Shown here: positions 19,450-28,459 of the stretch, piece by piece
Layout of the letters: every line of letters begins with the position of its first letter
Position numbering within the stretch: the first letter of the stretch is position 1
Source of the DNA: Bryobacterales bacterium
GTDB taxonomy: Bacteria > Acidobacteriota > Terriglobia > Bryobacterales > Bryobacteraceae
Direction: 5' to 3'
DNA length: 64,000 nt
Assembly: GCA_019261985.1 (NCBI GenBank)
Contig: JAFAQY010000091.1
Location: 45,079 to 109,078, forward strand
Position numbers and translations under genes: made by a program
The notes under the pieces: generated by a model
What the model saw: only the letters and a program-made list of their open reading frames with translations
What the model was told of the DNA's origin: nothing
The model's database searches: none

Positions 19450-22400
19450 GTTCCCACTCCGGCGCTGGGCCTTGTTCGGTCTCTTCTTCTTCCAACCTGC
19501 GTTCCTGGTCCGCCGGCGGCTTAGTTCTCAGATAGCTGTAAACGATCGGCACCACAAACAAGGTTGTCACGGTTGCGAACATTAATCCGCCGATGACTGC
19601 GCGGCCGAGCGGCGCGTTCTGTTCGCCGCCTTCGCCCATCCCGAGGGCCATCGGAAGCATGCCGAGGATCATCGCCGTCGCCGTCATCAATACCGGCCGC
19701 ACGCGGGCATAGCCAGCGGACAGCATCGCATCGCGCGCCGACGGCAGCACGGACCGTTCGCCGTTGGCAAACGTGACCATCAGGATGCTATTCGCCGTCG
19801 CGACCCCGATGCACATGATGCCGCCCATGAGCGAGGGCACGTTAAGAGTTGTCCCGGTTACGAACAACATCCACAAGATCCCGGCGAGCGCCCCGGGCAG
19901 AGCCGTCAAAATGATAAACGGGTCCAGCCAGCTCTGAAAATTCACGCTCATCAGCAGATATACCAGCGTCACAGCGAACGCCATACCCAATCCGAGCCGG
20001 TAGAAGGACGACTGCATGGTCTCAATTTGTCCGCGCAGCGCGAACGTCGTTCCGCGCGGCAGATGCGGCTCTTCTTCGCGGACGATCTTCTGCACCTCCG
20101 CGCCGACGCTGCCGAGGTCGCGCCGGTCGACATTGGCATACACATCAAACACGGGAGAAATATTGTAGTGGTTCACGATCACGGGCGTGTAGCCACGCTG
20201 GATAGCGGTCAGATTCGAAAGAAGCTGAGTTCCATTTGCCACCGCGCCGGGATTTCCGTAAGCTTGGGATGCGCCCGCGGGCGCCGCGCCAACCGAACTG
20301 GTTCCCGCGCCCGCCGCGCCCGCGAGCGAGTTCGAAGTCATCATATCCACTGCGCCGGCAGGCACGGTAACCGGCGTGCGCAGCAGGTCGTCCAGCGTTG
20401 CGATGCGGTATTGCGGGGTCTGAACGCCGACGTTATAGTTCACGCCATTGGCTTGATTCACCCAGAAGTTCGGCGCCACCTGATTATTTCCCGACAGTGA
20501 AATGAGCATGCTGCTAGTCACGTCGTGCTGAGTCAGGCCCAATTCGGCGGCCTTGACGCGATCGACGTTCAGGCGAATCTCGGGCTGATCCATCACCTGG
20601 TGAATATGAACGTCCGCGGCGCCGGGAATGCGAGCGATTTTCGCTGCAAGGCGCTCGGCAATTTTGTAATTACCCTGAAAATCGCGCCCGACTACCTGTA
20701 AATCGATCGGCGCGGGAAGTCCGAAATTAAGAATTTGATTCGTAATGTTCGCGGGCTCGAAGAAGAACGTGACGTCTGGAAATTTTTCCCGCAGCCGTTT
20801 CCGAAGCAGCGTTTCATATTCGCGCGTCGACCCGTGGCGGCGCTCATTCAGCGCGATGAAGATTTCGCCATCGGCGCTGGAGATATTCGGCACATCGCCC
20901 TGCGCGAGGCTGGTCCAGCTCGGCGGGATCCCGATATTATCGATGATGGATTCCACTTCGGCAGGCGGAAGCGCGTTGCGCACCTCGCGATCGATGGCGC
21001 CGAAACGCAGCTCGCTTTCCTCGATGCGCGTGCCGGCGGGGCCGCGGGCGTGGAGGCGCATATGTCCCGAATCAACCGTCGGGAAAAAATCGCGCCCAAT
21101 GAATCGCGTGAGGCCGATAGAGGCGAGGATGATCACCGCAAACGAGCTGAGCACTAGCGGGCGGCGCCGCAGAGACCAATCGAGCAACCCGAGGTAGCGG
21201 AACCGCAACAGCTCAAACACATGGTGGAAAACGTAATGCATCCGCCAGAATACCCCACGCGCGCCCGCGGCTTCGCCATGCGCGCCGTGCTGGTAAAGGT
21301 CGACCTCGGATTTGAGGAGATAGCGCACCATGGTGGGGATCAGCGTGCGCGAAAGAAAATAGGACGCGGCCATCGCGAAAACCACGGCCATCGCCATGGG
21401 CGTGAAGAGATGCCGCGCGGTGCCGGTTAGCAGCAGCACGGGGACGAAGACGATGCAGATGGCCAGTGTGGAGACGAAGGTTGGAATGGCGATCTGCGAT
21501 GCGCCATCGAGCACCGCTCGAACAAGAGGCTTGCGCATCGCCATATTGCGATGCGTATTTTCGATTTCGACCGTCGCGTCGTCCACCAGGATGCCGACCG
21601 CGAGCGCGAGGCCACCGAGCGTCATGACGTTCATCGTCTGCCCCAGCACGCTGAGGATGCAAATCGAAGTAAGTATGGAGAGCGGGATCGAGATGCAAAC
21701 GATAAACGTGCTGCGCCAGCTTCCCAAAAACAGCAGGATCATCAGGCCGGTAAGACCCGCGGCGATCAGCGCTTCCCGCAGGACGCCTTGAATGGCGGCG
21801 CGCACGAATAGAGATTGATCGCCGAGCGTGACGACGCGCAATTCCGGCGGAAGCGTCGCCATAATGCGCGGAAGCGCCTTTTTCACCGCGTCTACCAGCG
21901 AAAGCGTGGATGCTTGCCCGATTCTGCTGACCGTCATCAGCACGCCCCGCGAGCCGTTGGTGCGAACGATGCTGGTTTGCGGGACGAATCCGTCGTGAAC
22001 TTGCGCGACATCCTTCATGTACACGGTGGCGCCATTCACGGTTTTCACCGGCAGATTATTGAATTCGTCGATGCGATCGGGGCTGCTGTTGACCTTGATC
22101 TGATATTCGGTCTGGGCGAATTTCGCCGTTCCCGCGGGCAGAATCAGATTCTGCAGGTTCAGCGCGTTGGAGATGTCGATCGGCGAAAGCTGCTTCGCGT
22201 AGAGCTCGTCTAGATTCAAGTCCACCATCACCTGCCGCTGCTTTCCGCCGAACGGGTATGAAATCGATGCACCTTGCACGGTCGCGAGCGGAGTACGGAT
22301 GAAGTTTTGGCCGAGATCGAAAAGCTCCTGCTCGTGCAGCGTCTTGCTCGAAAGGCCGAGCTGCAGGATGGGCACGCTCGCGGCGTCGTATTTCAGCACA

Positions 22401-22783
22401 TTCGGCGGCATGATCCCGGGCGGCATGTTGCGCATCTGCACCTGGGTCTGCGCGATCACTTGCGCGACGGCCATGTCGATCTTGACGTTGGGGTGGAAGA
22501 AGACGCGGACCACCGAAACGGTGGTGTAGGACTGCGATTCGATGTGCTCAATGTCGCTGACACTGGAGGTGAGGCCGCGCTCGAAGTTGGTGACGACGCG
22601 CTTTTCCATCTCGTCAGGCGAGAGGCCGTTGTACTGCCAGACAACGCTGACGATGGGGATGTCGATGTACGGAAAGATGTCGACCGGCATCGTGACGATC
22701 GCGGTTACGCCCAAAATCGCGATCAGCACGGCCATCACGACGAAGGTATAGGGACGGCGGAGGGCTAGCCGGACAATCCACAT
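19442..22783 (-). CDS. RND multidrug efflux permease (AcrB/MdtB-like)
   Basis: A 1113-residue inner-membrane proton antiporter with the duplicated RND architecture: TM1 (PYTFVVMAVLIAILGV), first periplasmic loop, TM2-6, second loop, TM8-12. The proton-relay aspartates are in LAVGILVDDATVEIENTHR (TM4). GRDFFPTVDSGHMRLHARGPAGTRIEESE starts the second loop, and GGIMCIGVATANSILMVTFANGER lies in TM10-11. A Gly/Ala/Ser-rich insert (about residues 805-850) interrupts the second periplasmic loop and has no counterpart I recognise in AcrB. Family members export drugs, solvents or siderophore-like compounds. The native substrate is unknown, and no regulator gene flanks it. Confidence 0.93.
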   Translation of the reverse strand: MWIVRLALRRPYTFVVMAVLIAILGVTAIVTMPVDIFPYIDIPIVSVVWQYNGLSPDEMEKRVVTNFERGLTSSVSDIEHIESQSYTTVSVVRVFFHPNVKIDMAVAQVIAQTQVQMRNMPPGIMPPNVLKYDAASVPILQLGLSSKTLHEQELFDLGQNFIRTPLATVQGASISYPFGGKQRQVMVDLNLDELYAKQLSPIDISNALNLQNLILPAGTAKFAQTEYQIKVNSSPDRIDEFNNLPVKTVNGATVYMKDVAQVHDGFVPQTSIVRTNGSRGVLMTVSRIGQASTLSLVDAVKKALPRIMATLPPELRVVTLGDQSLFVRAAIQGVLREALIAAGLTGLMILLFLGSWRSTFIVCISIPLSILTSICILSVLGQTMNVMTLGGLALAVGILVDDATVEIENTHRNMAMRKPLVRAVLDGASQIAIPTFVSTLAICIVFVPVLLLTGTARHLFTPMAMAVVFAMAASYFLSRTLIPTMVRYLLKSEVDLYQHGAHGEAAGARGVFWRMHYVFHHVFELLRFRYLGLLDWSLRRRPLVLSSFAVIILASIGLTRFIGRDFFPTVDSGHMRLHARGPAGTRIEESELRFGAIDREVRNALPPAEVESIIDNIGIPPSWTSLAQGDVPNISSADGEIFIALNERRHGSTREYETLLRKRLREKFPDVTFFFEPANITNQILNFGLPAPIDLQVVGRDFQGNYKIAERLAAKIARIPGAADVHIHQVMDQPEIRLNVDRVKAAELGLTQHDVTSSMLISLSGNNQVAPNFWVNQANGVNYNVGVQTPQYRIATLDDLLRTPVTVPAGAVDMMTSNSLAGAAGAGTSSVGAAPAGASQAYGNPGAVANGTQLLSNLTAIQRGYTPVIVNHYNISPVFDVYANVDRRDLGSVGAEVQKIVREEEPHLPRGTTFALRGQIETMQSSFYRLGLGMAFAVTLVYLLMSVNFQSWLDPFIILTALPGALAGILWMLFVTGTTLNVPSLMGGIMCIGVATANSILMVTFANGERSVLPSARDAMLSAGYARVRPVLMTATAMILGMLPMALGMGEGGEQNAPLGRAVIGGLMFATVTTLFVVPIVYSYLRTKPPADQERRLEEEETEQGPAPEWELA

Positions 22784-23431
22784 AACAATCTGACCATGCG
22801 GGACTTACGCGAGAACTCTTTCATGGTATCATCGCGTGCCGCGAGCGAAGGCGGCACTCGGGCCTACTTGGGTCTGGCGGGCGGGGCGAGTGCGCGCTGT
22901 TTGTGAGTGCCGGTAAGCTGCTGTTTCGAAAGCTACTTCGGCGTCGGTGGGTTCGTTTCGTTTTTTTGGATTTTCGGGTTTCGAGGGGTGGTGGTGGCGA
23001 TCCGAACTCGAGTAAATCGGTGTTTTTCATACGAGCGATAGTATGGGTTACCGCTGCGAAGCTGGTCGATGGATTTTCGCGATGAGGTTGCAGCGGCTAG
23101 GGAAAACTGGGCGGGGTTAGGTGATATTGCTTTTCCGGCGGTCTGCTGGAGAATTACGCGCTCCTGCGAGCCTCGGCGGGCGGGGTTACGCGGCCTGGAC
23201 ACAGCGGCGTACCGGTATCCAGACCCGTTCAGGGGTCCTTCGGCAGGATCGCTCGCTCGTTGCGCACGGTTTTAACTTCGGGGTTCCGCGTCATACGGAC
23301 AGAGCAGGTGCGAGACGCTCAAATGGATTTCGAGTCCGCGGCAAGAGCTCGTTATCGTTATCGGCGGCGCGCTCAGATGCTCTGCCCAGTGCCGGATGAC
23401 GGAGCAGCGTTTCTTGCTGTTTCAGCGCAGA
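22784..23431. other. Non-coding stretch upstream of the efflux operon
   Basis: About 650 nt without a supportable gene. Short open frames on both strands lack ribosome-binding sites and homology features. The GTTCGTTTCGTTTTTTTGG segment near 22950-22970 is unusually T-rich for this genome. Promoters for the leftward efflux operon should lie in the first 100 nt, but no clear -35/-10 was seen. Confidence 0.5.
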
Positions 23432-23800
23432 TCAGCGGTCAGCGAAGGAAACATTCCCATCAACAACATAGTTCGCCGTAACTTGGAGCGGCGCGGGTCC
23501 GCTGACAAAAAAGGAGTTGGCGGGATATTGGCTCAAGAACACGGCCGAGGCCTTCAAAGTTCCAGTTGCGCCTTCGAACCGTCCCGTACCGCCTGTGATG
23601 GTGAGATTTCCGGGCGCAGTATTGAAATTTGAAGTGCTGGACGGCTGAATCAGGTCGTAATTCGCCTCCAGCGTATCGCCATCGGGCGCGGTTAAGACGA
23701 GGCAGCCGCGGTATTCGCCCGTCGGCAGGTTGAGCGTCTTGTTAAGGGTAAAAGTGAAAGCTCCCAGAGTGGAAAACCCGGTTCCATAAGCTTGAGGCAC
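23432..23800 (-). pseudogene. 5'-truncated secreted-type hypothetical protein
   Basis: From a GTG at 23800 the frame gives 122 residues of beta-rich sequence (GAFTFTLNKTLNLPTGEYRG, NLTITGGTGRFEGATGTLKA, PLQVTANYVVDGNV). The GGTGRFEGATGTL motif is typical of small exported beta-barrel-like proteins in soil bacteria, related in style to the allene-oxide-cyclase/dirigent barrel. Such proteins normally carry a signal peptide, but the sequence upstream of 23800 reads GRSPTDQIV and is soon blocked. The 5' end therefore seems lost, or the start is cryptic. Function unknown. The next 465 nt are degenerate. Confidence 0.45.
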
Positions 23801-24265
23801 AATCTGATCGGTGGGCGACCTTCCGCAAAAAGAAGCACCTGTCGTATCGGGGAGGCTTCGCCGCTGAAATTTGGTTACTCTGCCTCATCGGAATACAGAA
23901 GGCCTGCCACCGGGTCCTTTTCCGGGCCTCCAGGCCGGCCTTTAGATTCTTAAGAAACCGTACCCTGATATCGCTGGCCGCTCGATGCCCCGACTGGTGA
24001 TTCTTGGTGACCGAGAGGTGACCGCGCAGGCAATTGGAATTCGCGGAGTTTCGTCGGACCTTGACCGAAGCAAAGAAAGAGATGCCCATGAGAGCCCGAG
24101 CAGCCGAATCTCTGCCCGGCCGGTCCCTCGCGGATCGCGCCGTCACCAAGCAAAGGATGGATTTGCTGCATCGGGAGCAACCCCCGGTTTCGTAACCCTC
24201 CGTCGCGACTTTAATCGCGCTGAGGTACAACAGGCGATATGCACGCCGCACCGGAATGCTTCGGT
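23801..24265. other. Degenerate intergenic stretch
   Basis: About 465 nt between the truncated beta-protein and the next secreted protein. Open frames across it on the minus strand have biased, low-complexity composition (Arg/Ser-rich) and overlap the 23432-23800 gene in another phase, so they are treated as chance. It probably contains the lost 5' end of that gene. Confidence 0.4.
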
Positions 24266-24742
24266 TCATCGGCCAGGCAGCGCCTCGAAACTATAAGTGC
24301 CATCCCAGTACGTGATTCCCGACGCCGAGTCGATGACGACATCGAACCGCGCGGTGAACCCTGCGAGCTGGCCGACTCCATCCGAGGCGGTGCACAAGCC
24401 CTTACCCGTAGCCCCCTCGACGGTGCAACGGCCCACCGCCCAGTCCCCGCTGCTCACAAAGAGCATGATGTTGCTGTCCAGGTTGCCCGCCGGAATGCCG
24501 AAGGCTTGATCGTAGTAGACCGTGGTACCGGGCGGCAGCTCCGATAAAGTCGAGGTCGCGATCATGCAGTGATCACCCGCTGCGCCATGATAATCCGGAC
24601 AGAGCTTGGTTATGTGGATTTGCCCGTTTCGCGCTGCGAACGCGAGTGCCGGCGCCGCTCCGGTGGTCAGCGAATGCGCCAGCGCTACGAACGACCCGAT
24701 TAGGACGGCGGCAAGCGCGAAGATCGTTTTCTTGTTTTTCAT
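24266..24742 (-). CDS. Small secreted protein, allene-oxide-cyclase-like barrel
   Basis: A 158-residue exported protein. The ATG at 24742 has a strong GGAG ribosome-binding site and a signal peptide (MKNKKTIFALAAVLIGSFVALAHS). The mature part has four cysteines (LCPDYHGAAGDHCMI, GRCTVEGATGKGLCT) and ends with FDVVIDSASGITYWDGTYSFE. The WDGTYSF ending and the spacing of beta strands resemble the allene-oxide-cyclase/dirigent-type barrel family of soil bacteria. No catalytic role is known. It is divergent from the helix-turn-helix gene at 24883 (140 nt apart), suggesting shared control. Confidence 0.7.
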   Translation of the reverse strand: MKNKKTIFALAAVLIGSFVALAHSLTTGAAPALAFAARNGQIHITKLCPDYHGAAGDHCMIATSTLSELPPGTTVYYDQAFGIPAGNLDSNIMLFVSSGDWAVGRCTVEGATGKGLCTASDGVGQLAGFTARFDVVIDSASGITYWDGTYSFEALPGR

Positions 24743-24827
24743 TTCACCGAATCTCCTTTTTTTCAAGTAGTGTCCGTGAGGGCCAGAGGCACTCACCGGG
24801 TAATGTCGAGTGTGGGCCACAACTGCA

Positions 24828-24852
24828 CATTTCTGCAATACTCTAAAAGACC
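24828..24852 (+). promoter_or_regulatory. Conserved upstream block of the HTH gene family
   Basis: The block TTTCTGCAATACTC and its surroundings, 30-55 nt before the start codon, are retained at 27401-27422 and 31528-31550, upstream of the two decayed copies. TGCAATACT resembles an extended -10 element (TG-N-AATACT). It may be the promoter or a binding site for the encoded protein. Conservation may also just reflect recent duplication. Confidence 0.5.
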
Positions 24853-24882
24853 CGCCTGATCAAAGGGATTCTCGGAGGAACT

Positions 24883-25884
24883 ATGGAGATCGCCTCCCCT
24901 AGCGCGCTGGGAGCCTTCGCGAGAGATCTTCGCGCCGAAGATCTGCTCGAATGCCTGTCGATCAATCCTGGCCGCATCGGCGACGAGTTGGTCGGCCGCG
25001 CTCGAGCGATCGAAATATGGAGATCTCTCGTCAGATCGCCCTCTTTTAGCTCGACGGTGATCGAGGCCGCGCGGCCTTCTGCAGGCCATCGTATCGTGGG
25101 CTTCGGTTCAGGGGTGTTTGTGTCCCGAGCCTTCGCGCTAGCGGAGCTTTCCGACCCGCGTCCCGGTATCAATTCGCGAATTCTAGCCGGCATCGATTCC
25201 GGGCCCTCCGTCATATTGAACGAGGCGCAGCTTCGCGCCGGCAACACCAGGGGCGGGCTGGATATGGTGGTTTTACATGCAAGCTTGCGGCATAACGTGC
25301 TCAGTCCCCAGGATGTGTCCGAAGTTGCTTCAGCGATGGCAGCTCGTTTCATGGAGCAGCATCTCGGGTACCGGATAGATCGTTTAATGTTGGAAACAGT
25401 GTGCGCGGAAGAAGCCGCCCGACTTGCGGCCATGTACATATGGCGACCCGTCCGCAAATTCGATGAAACCGAGCCGCCGGCGCGCTGCTTGTGGGTCATC
25501 ACGAGGGAAGAGGCCCTGTCCGTCGCTGGGTCCGTGGTAAACCCGCTGTTCCACCATCGAGAACCGGTCTTGCGGCTTCGCGACGCCGACCAGCACCTTC
25601 TGCTCTCTGCTCTGAGTGGTCTTACCGATCAAGAATTGTCCTCTAATCTGGGTCTCTCGCTGACTGCCGTCAAAAAGCGATGGATTTCCATATTCGAGCG
25701 AACCATAGATGTACGGCCCGACCTCTTTCCCGATCTGGATAGGCCTGATCTTGACGGAAGCGATGGCCAGAAGCGCGGCCGTCAAAAGCGGCACCACGTG
25801 TTGGCGTACGTCCGCTCCCATCCGGAAGAACTGCGTCCCTTCGAAAATGAACAGCTCAGAGAGGCCTCAACGATCGGTGATTAG
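24883..25884 (+). CDS. Helix-turn-helix protein of unknown family (copy 1, intact)
   Basis: A 333-residue protein that I do not recognise by name. Start ATG follows CGGAGGAACT. Residues about 1-230 form an alpha/beta region without obvious membrane segments (GHRIVGFGSGVFVSRAFALAEL, INSRILAGIDSG, MEQHLGYRIDRLMLE). The C-terminal GLTDQELSSNLGLSLTAVKKRWISIFERT (about residues 250-278) has the form of a LuxR/sigma-region-4 helix-turn-helix. The fold GxGSGVFV and acyltransferase-like spacing could suggest a GNAT-like or sensor domain, but that is a guess. It is the parent-like copy of two degenerate relatives at 27454 and 31584, and it is divergent from a small secreted protein gene. Confidence 0.65.
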   Translation: MEIASPSALGAFARDLRAEDLLECLSINPGRIGDELVGRARAIEIWRSLVRSPSFSSTVIEAARPSAGHRIVGFGSGVFVSRAFALAELSDPRPGINSRILAGIDSGPSVILNEAQLRAGNTRGGLDMVVLHASLRHNVLSPQDVSEVASAMAARFMEQHLGYRIDRLMLETVCAEEAARLAAMYIWRPVRKFDETEPPARCLWVITREEALSVAGSVVNPLFHHREPVLRLRDADQHLLLSALSGLTDQELSSNLGLSLTAVKKRWISIFERTIDVRPDLFPDLDRPDLDGSDGQKRGRQKRHHVLAYVRSHPEELRPFENEQLREASTIGD

Positions 25885-26000
25885 GAATCCAGCAGACTGG
25901 CGACGCGGTGTTTCATCCAGCTTTTGACTTGTTGCGGATGAAATTTTGGCCGCATCGGTTGCGGCCTCCCGGAGGCTATCGAATCGGGGCTTTCGCGCAT

Positions 26001-27116
26001 TCACCTTTGGACGATAATACCCACCGCCACCGCGGCATGGTCCGAGGGCTATAGCCCATCCCGTAGCCGGCTGTGAGAATCGGCTCCCAGGATCCCGATT
26101 CCCAATGGACTGACGGCGCCTTGGTCAGAATCAAATCCATGCGCTGCGAAAGCTCGGAAACCGGATTGTTGTCCGTTTCGTTTTGACAACACGTGAATCC
26201 TGGGAGCGAAGGAAATACCTGAGTCCAGAGATCCGAGTAGCCGGCGGAAATAAAATCCAGATAGGTCGCGTCCCGCGGGAGCGGGAAAGCCTGCGAATTC
26301 GAATCCATCGCCACGATAACCGGCAAACTTGTATTTGCTGGACCGGCGCGCAATTCGCCTCCTTGGGCTTCCCGTATGGCCGAAGAGAACGACTCAAGAT
26401 GGGTGTCGATGAACCGAAACGGCTGTCCAAAGAACTCGGCGTCCACCGAGGCCCACGATCTCGGCAATGGGATTGGGCCGAGGGGAGATGGAAGCGCTAC
26501 CCTGTTCGTGAATTGCCCAGACTGCGGATTGGTCCAGCTAAAAACCCACTCGGGTAGATCGGTGCGAGCCAGCACGACGTTGTAATCGTTGACCGCGGCA
26601 CAAATATAGTTGGAAGGCGGAATCAACCCCGGAGTGGGCGGAAACGCGTATTGCATCGCCTTCACCGCGACCTGATAATGTCCTCCGCCGGCAGTAGCGC
26701 GGCCATAAGAGACTGCAGCATGTCGTACTGAAGCGTTAGGGGCCCGCACGCGCCCCTGATCGGATCGAACGCCCCGGTGTACCACTGGTCGAATTCCTCC
26801 AGGCTTACCAATGGGGGCTGTATCGAAAGAATCTGCCGCGCGACCGCCTGCATTCGCTCCGGCGGATTCGTGCCTTGCACCTGCTGGACGATCTGGACGA
26901 TCTGGCCCACGCCGATCAGGAATTGTCCCACCGAACTCGCCGATTGCACCTGCAGGAAATCCGATCCTTCATTCACGTTGTACGTCATAACGAGGCCGAT
27001 CCCGGGCAGATTTTGCGCGGCGGCCGCACCCATCCCCAGCGTGAACGCCAATGCGGCGTAAACGATCCAAAGGCGTAAACGATCCAAATGGATATAGCGA
27101 TTCTGCGATCTTTCAT
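26001..27116 (-). pseudogene. Secreted endonuclease/exonuclease/phosphatase-family pseudogene
   Basis: Joining three frames gives one exported EEP-fold protein of about 370 residues: signal peptide MKDRRIAISIWIVYAALAFT..., catalytic-type segments MTYNVNEGSDF, FIDTHLES, VIVAMDSNSQ, QRMDLILTK and the terminal PSDHAAVAVGI containing the SDH motif. The gene is broken three times. A 17-bp tandem duplication (27055-27088) lies inside the signal peptide, a frame slip is near 26683-26692 (GGCGGAGGACAT), and another is near 26041-26055 just before the SDH motif. The restored stop is at 26001. It would have been a periplasmic nuclease or phosphodiesterase. As read it cannot be expressed, unless all three lesions are sequence errors, which the clean duplication argues against. 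Confidence 0.8.
27055..27088. repeat. 17-bp tandem duplication disrupting a gene
   Basis: GGCGTAAACGATCCAAA occurs twice without gap (27055-27071 and 27072-27088). Removing one copy restores the reading frame of the EEP-family signal peptide on the minus strand. Confidence 0.9.
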
Positions 27117-27453
27117 GGAATCGTCCTGTTATGGCGGCCCTGGCCAATGGCCTGGGCAATCGTTAACCATTGTGAGAAGCAGCGACAAAACTGTATCTGC
27201 GTAATCGCATTCGGTTCTCCTCTCCAAGTCCGCTTTAGCGCGACGGACAACGGGCTAGGCCTGTCGCCACCTGAACAGGTGTTTTGCATCCCCGTTTTTT
27301 CGGGAGAATGCCGCTGCGCTACGCCTTGGCGATCGATTCCGATTTGGAGTTGAATTTGCTGCCCCTTCGTTCAATTGCTTAGTCTGAGCCACCACTCCTC
27401 GTTTCTGCAATACTCTAAAAGACCTACCCACCAAAGGGATACTCGGAGGAAGT

Positions 27454-27996
27454 ATGGAGATCGCCTCCCCTACCGTGCGGGGAGCCTTCGCGAGAGATTT
27501 TCGCGACGAAGATCTGCTCGAATGCCCGTCGATCAATCTTGGCCGCATCGGCGACGAGCTGGTGGGCCGCGCGCGAGCAATCGAAATATAGAAGTCTCTC
27601 ATCAGATCGCGCTTTTTTAGCTCCACGGTGATCGAGGCCGCGCGGCCTTCTGGAACCCATCGAATCGTGGGTTTCGGTTCAGCGGTGTTTGTGTCTCGCG
27701 CCTTCGCGCTAGCGGAGCTTTCCGACCCGCGTCCCCGTATCAATTCGCGAATTCTAGCCAGCATCGATTCCGGGCGCTCCGACCTATTGAGCAAGGCCCA
27801 GCTTCGCTGCGGCAACACCAGGGGTGGGCTGGATATGGTCATTTTGTTTTCAAGCTGGCGGCGGGACGCGCTCGGTATGGAGGATGTGTCAGAAGTTTGT
27901 GCGACGACCGCAGGCCGTTTCTTGGAACAGCATCTCGGGTACCGGTTCCATCGTTTGATAATGGAAACCGTTGGCGAGGAAGAGGCCGCCATGATC
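27454..27996 (+). pseudogene. HTH-protein gene copy 2, left part (interrupted)
   Basis: This is a decayed paralogue of the gene at 24883, beginning MEIASPTVRGAFARDFRDEDLLEC with the same upstream block and a TCGGAGGAAGT ribosome-binding site. A nonsense change turns the Trp of EIW into TAG (about 27589). The frame is otherwise kept (HRIVGFGSAVFVSRAFALAEL, FLEQHLGYRFHRLIMETVGEEEAA) up to 27996, where a mobile element starts. The continuation is found at 31158, on the far side of the element. Removing the element and one GATC gives EEEAAMIEVMHVWRLIRKF, which aligns without gap to EEAARLAAMYIWRPVRKF of copy 1. Confidence 0.88.
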
Positions 27997-28056
27997 TGTG
28001 GGTTCAGCGTGAAATGGAGTGCGGACGCTCTCCATTAGTGAGTATAGCGCGAGCGT

Positions 28057-28459
28057 CGGTGGTACGAGGAAGCAGCGGACGGAGGGTGCAAATGGTTTCA
28101 AAATGTAATCAGGTTGCGCGGAGTCCTCGAATCATGCTCAATTGACGCCGCAAAAACGAAACTAGCTAAGCTAGGAAAGGAATCAATCAGCATTCGATTC
28201 CGCACGCTGCTTCGGCGGCGGACAGTTCTGGTAAACACTAGGCGACTAAGCAGGAACGATCAACGCGGAAACTCCGGAAACACCCGATCCGCTTGACTCT
28301 CAGCCGCAAAATCCCGTACGCTGATTTACAGGCGCACAAGGGCGCTTCCAGTCCGCGGAAAGGGCCGTGCCCACCTTATCCGGCTAGAGTTTGTGGTAAC
28401 GAAACTTCTTTCAAGCCTGATTAGCGCGGACTGCAGGCTCCAATTGGAAGGAGCTTCTT
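28057..28459. other. Non-coding left arm of the mobile element
   Basis: About 400 nt between the left inverted end and the hydrolase gene. No homologue of the transposase first ORF is readable here, although the first 50 nt after the end resemble those at the right end. The left IS copy, if there was one, has therefore been deleted down to its terminus. Promoter elements for the cargo operon should be here, but none is clear. Confidence 0.45.

Noticed and set aside
23742..24269. 175-codon minus-strand frame between two secreted-protein genes
   Set aside because: Ser/Arg-rich chance composition and overlap with the better-supported beta-rich fragment in a different phase.
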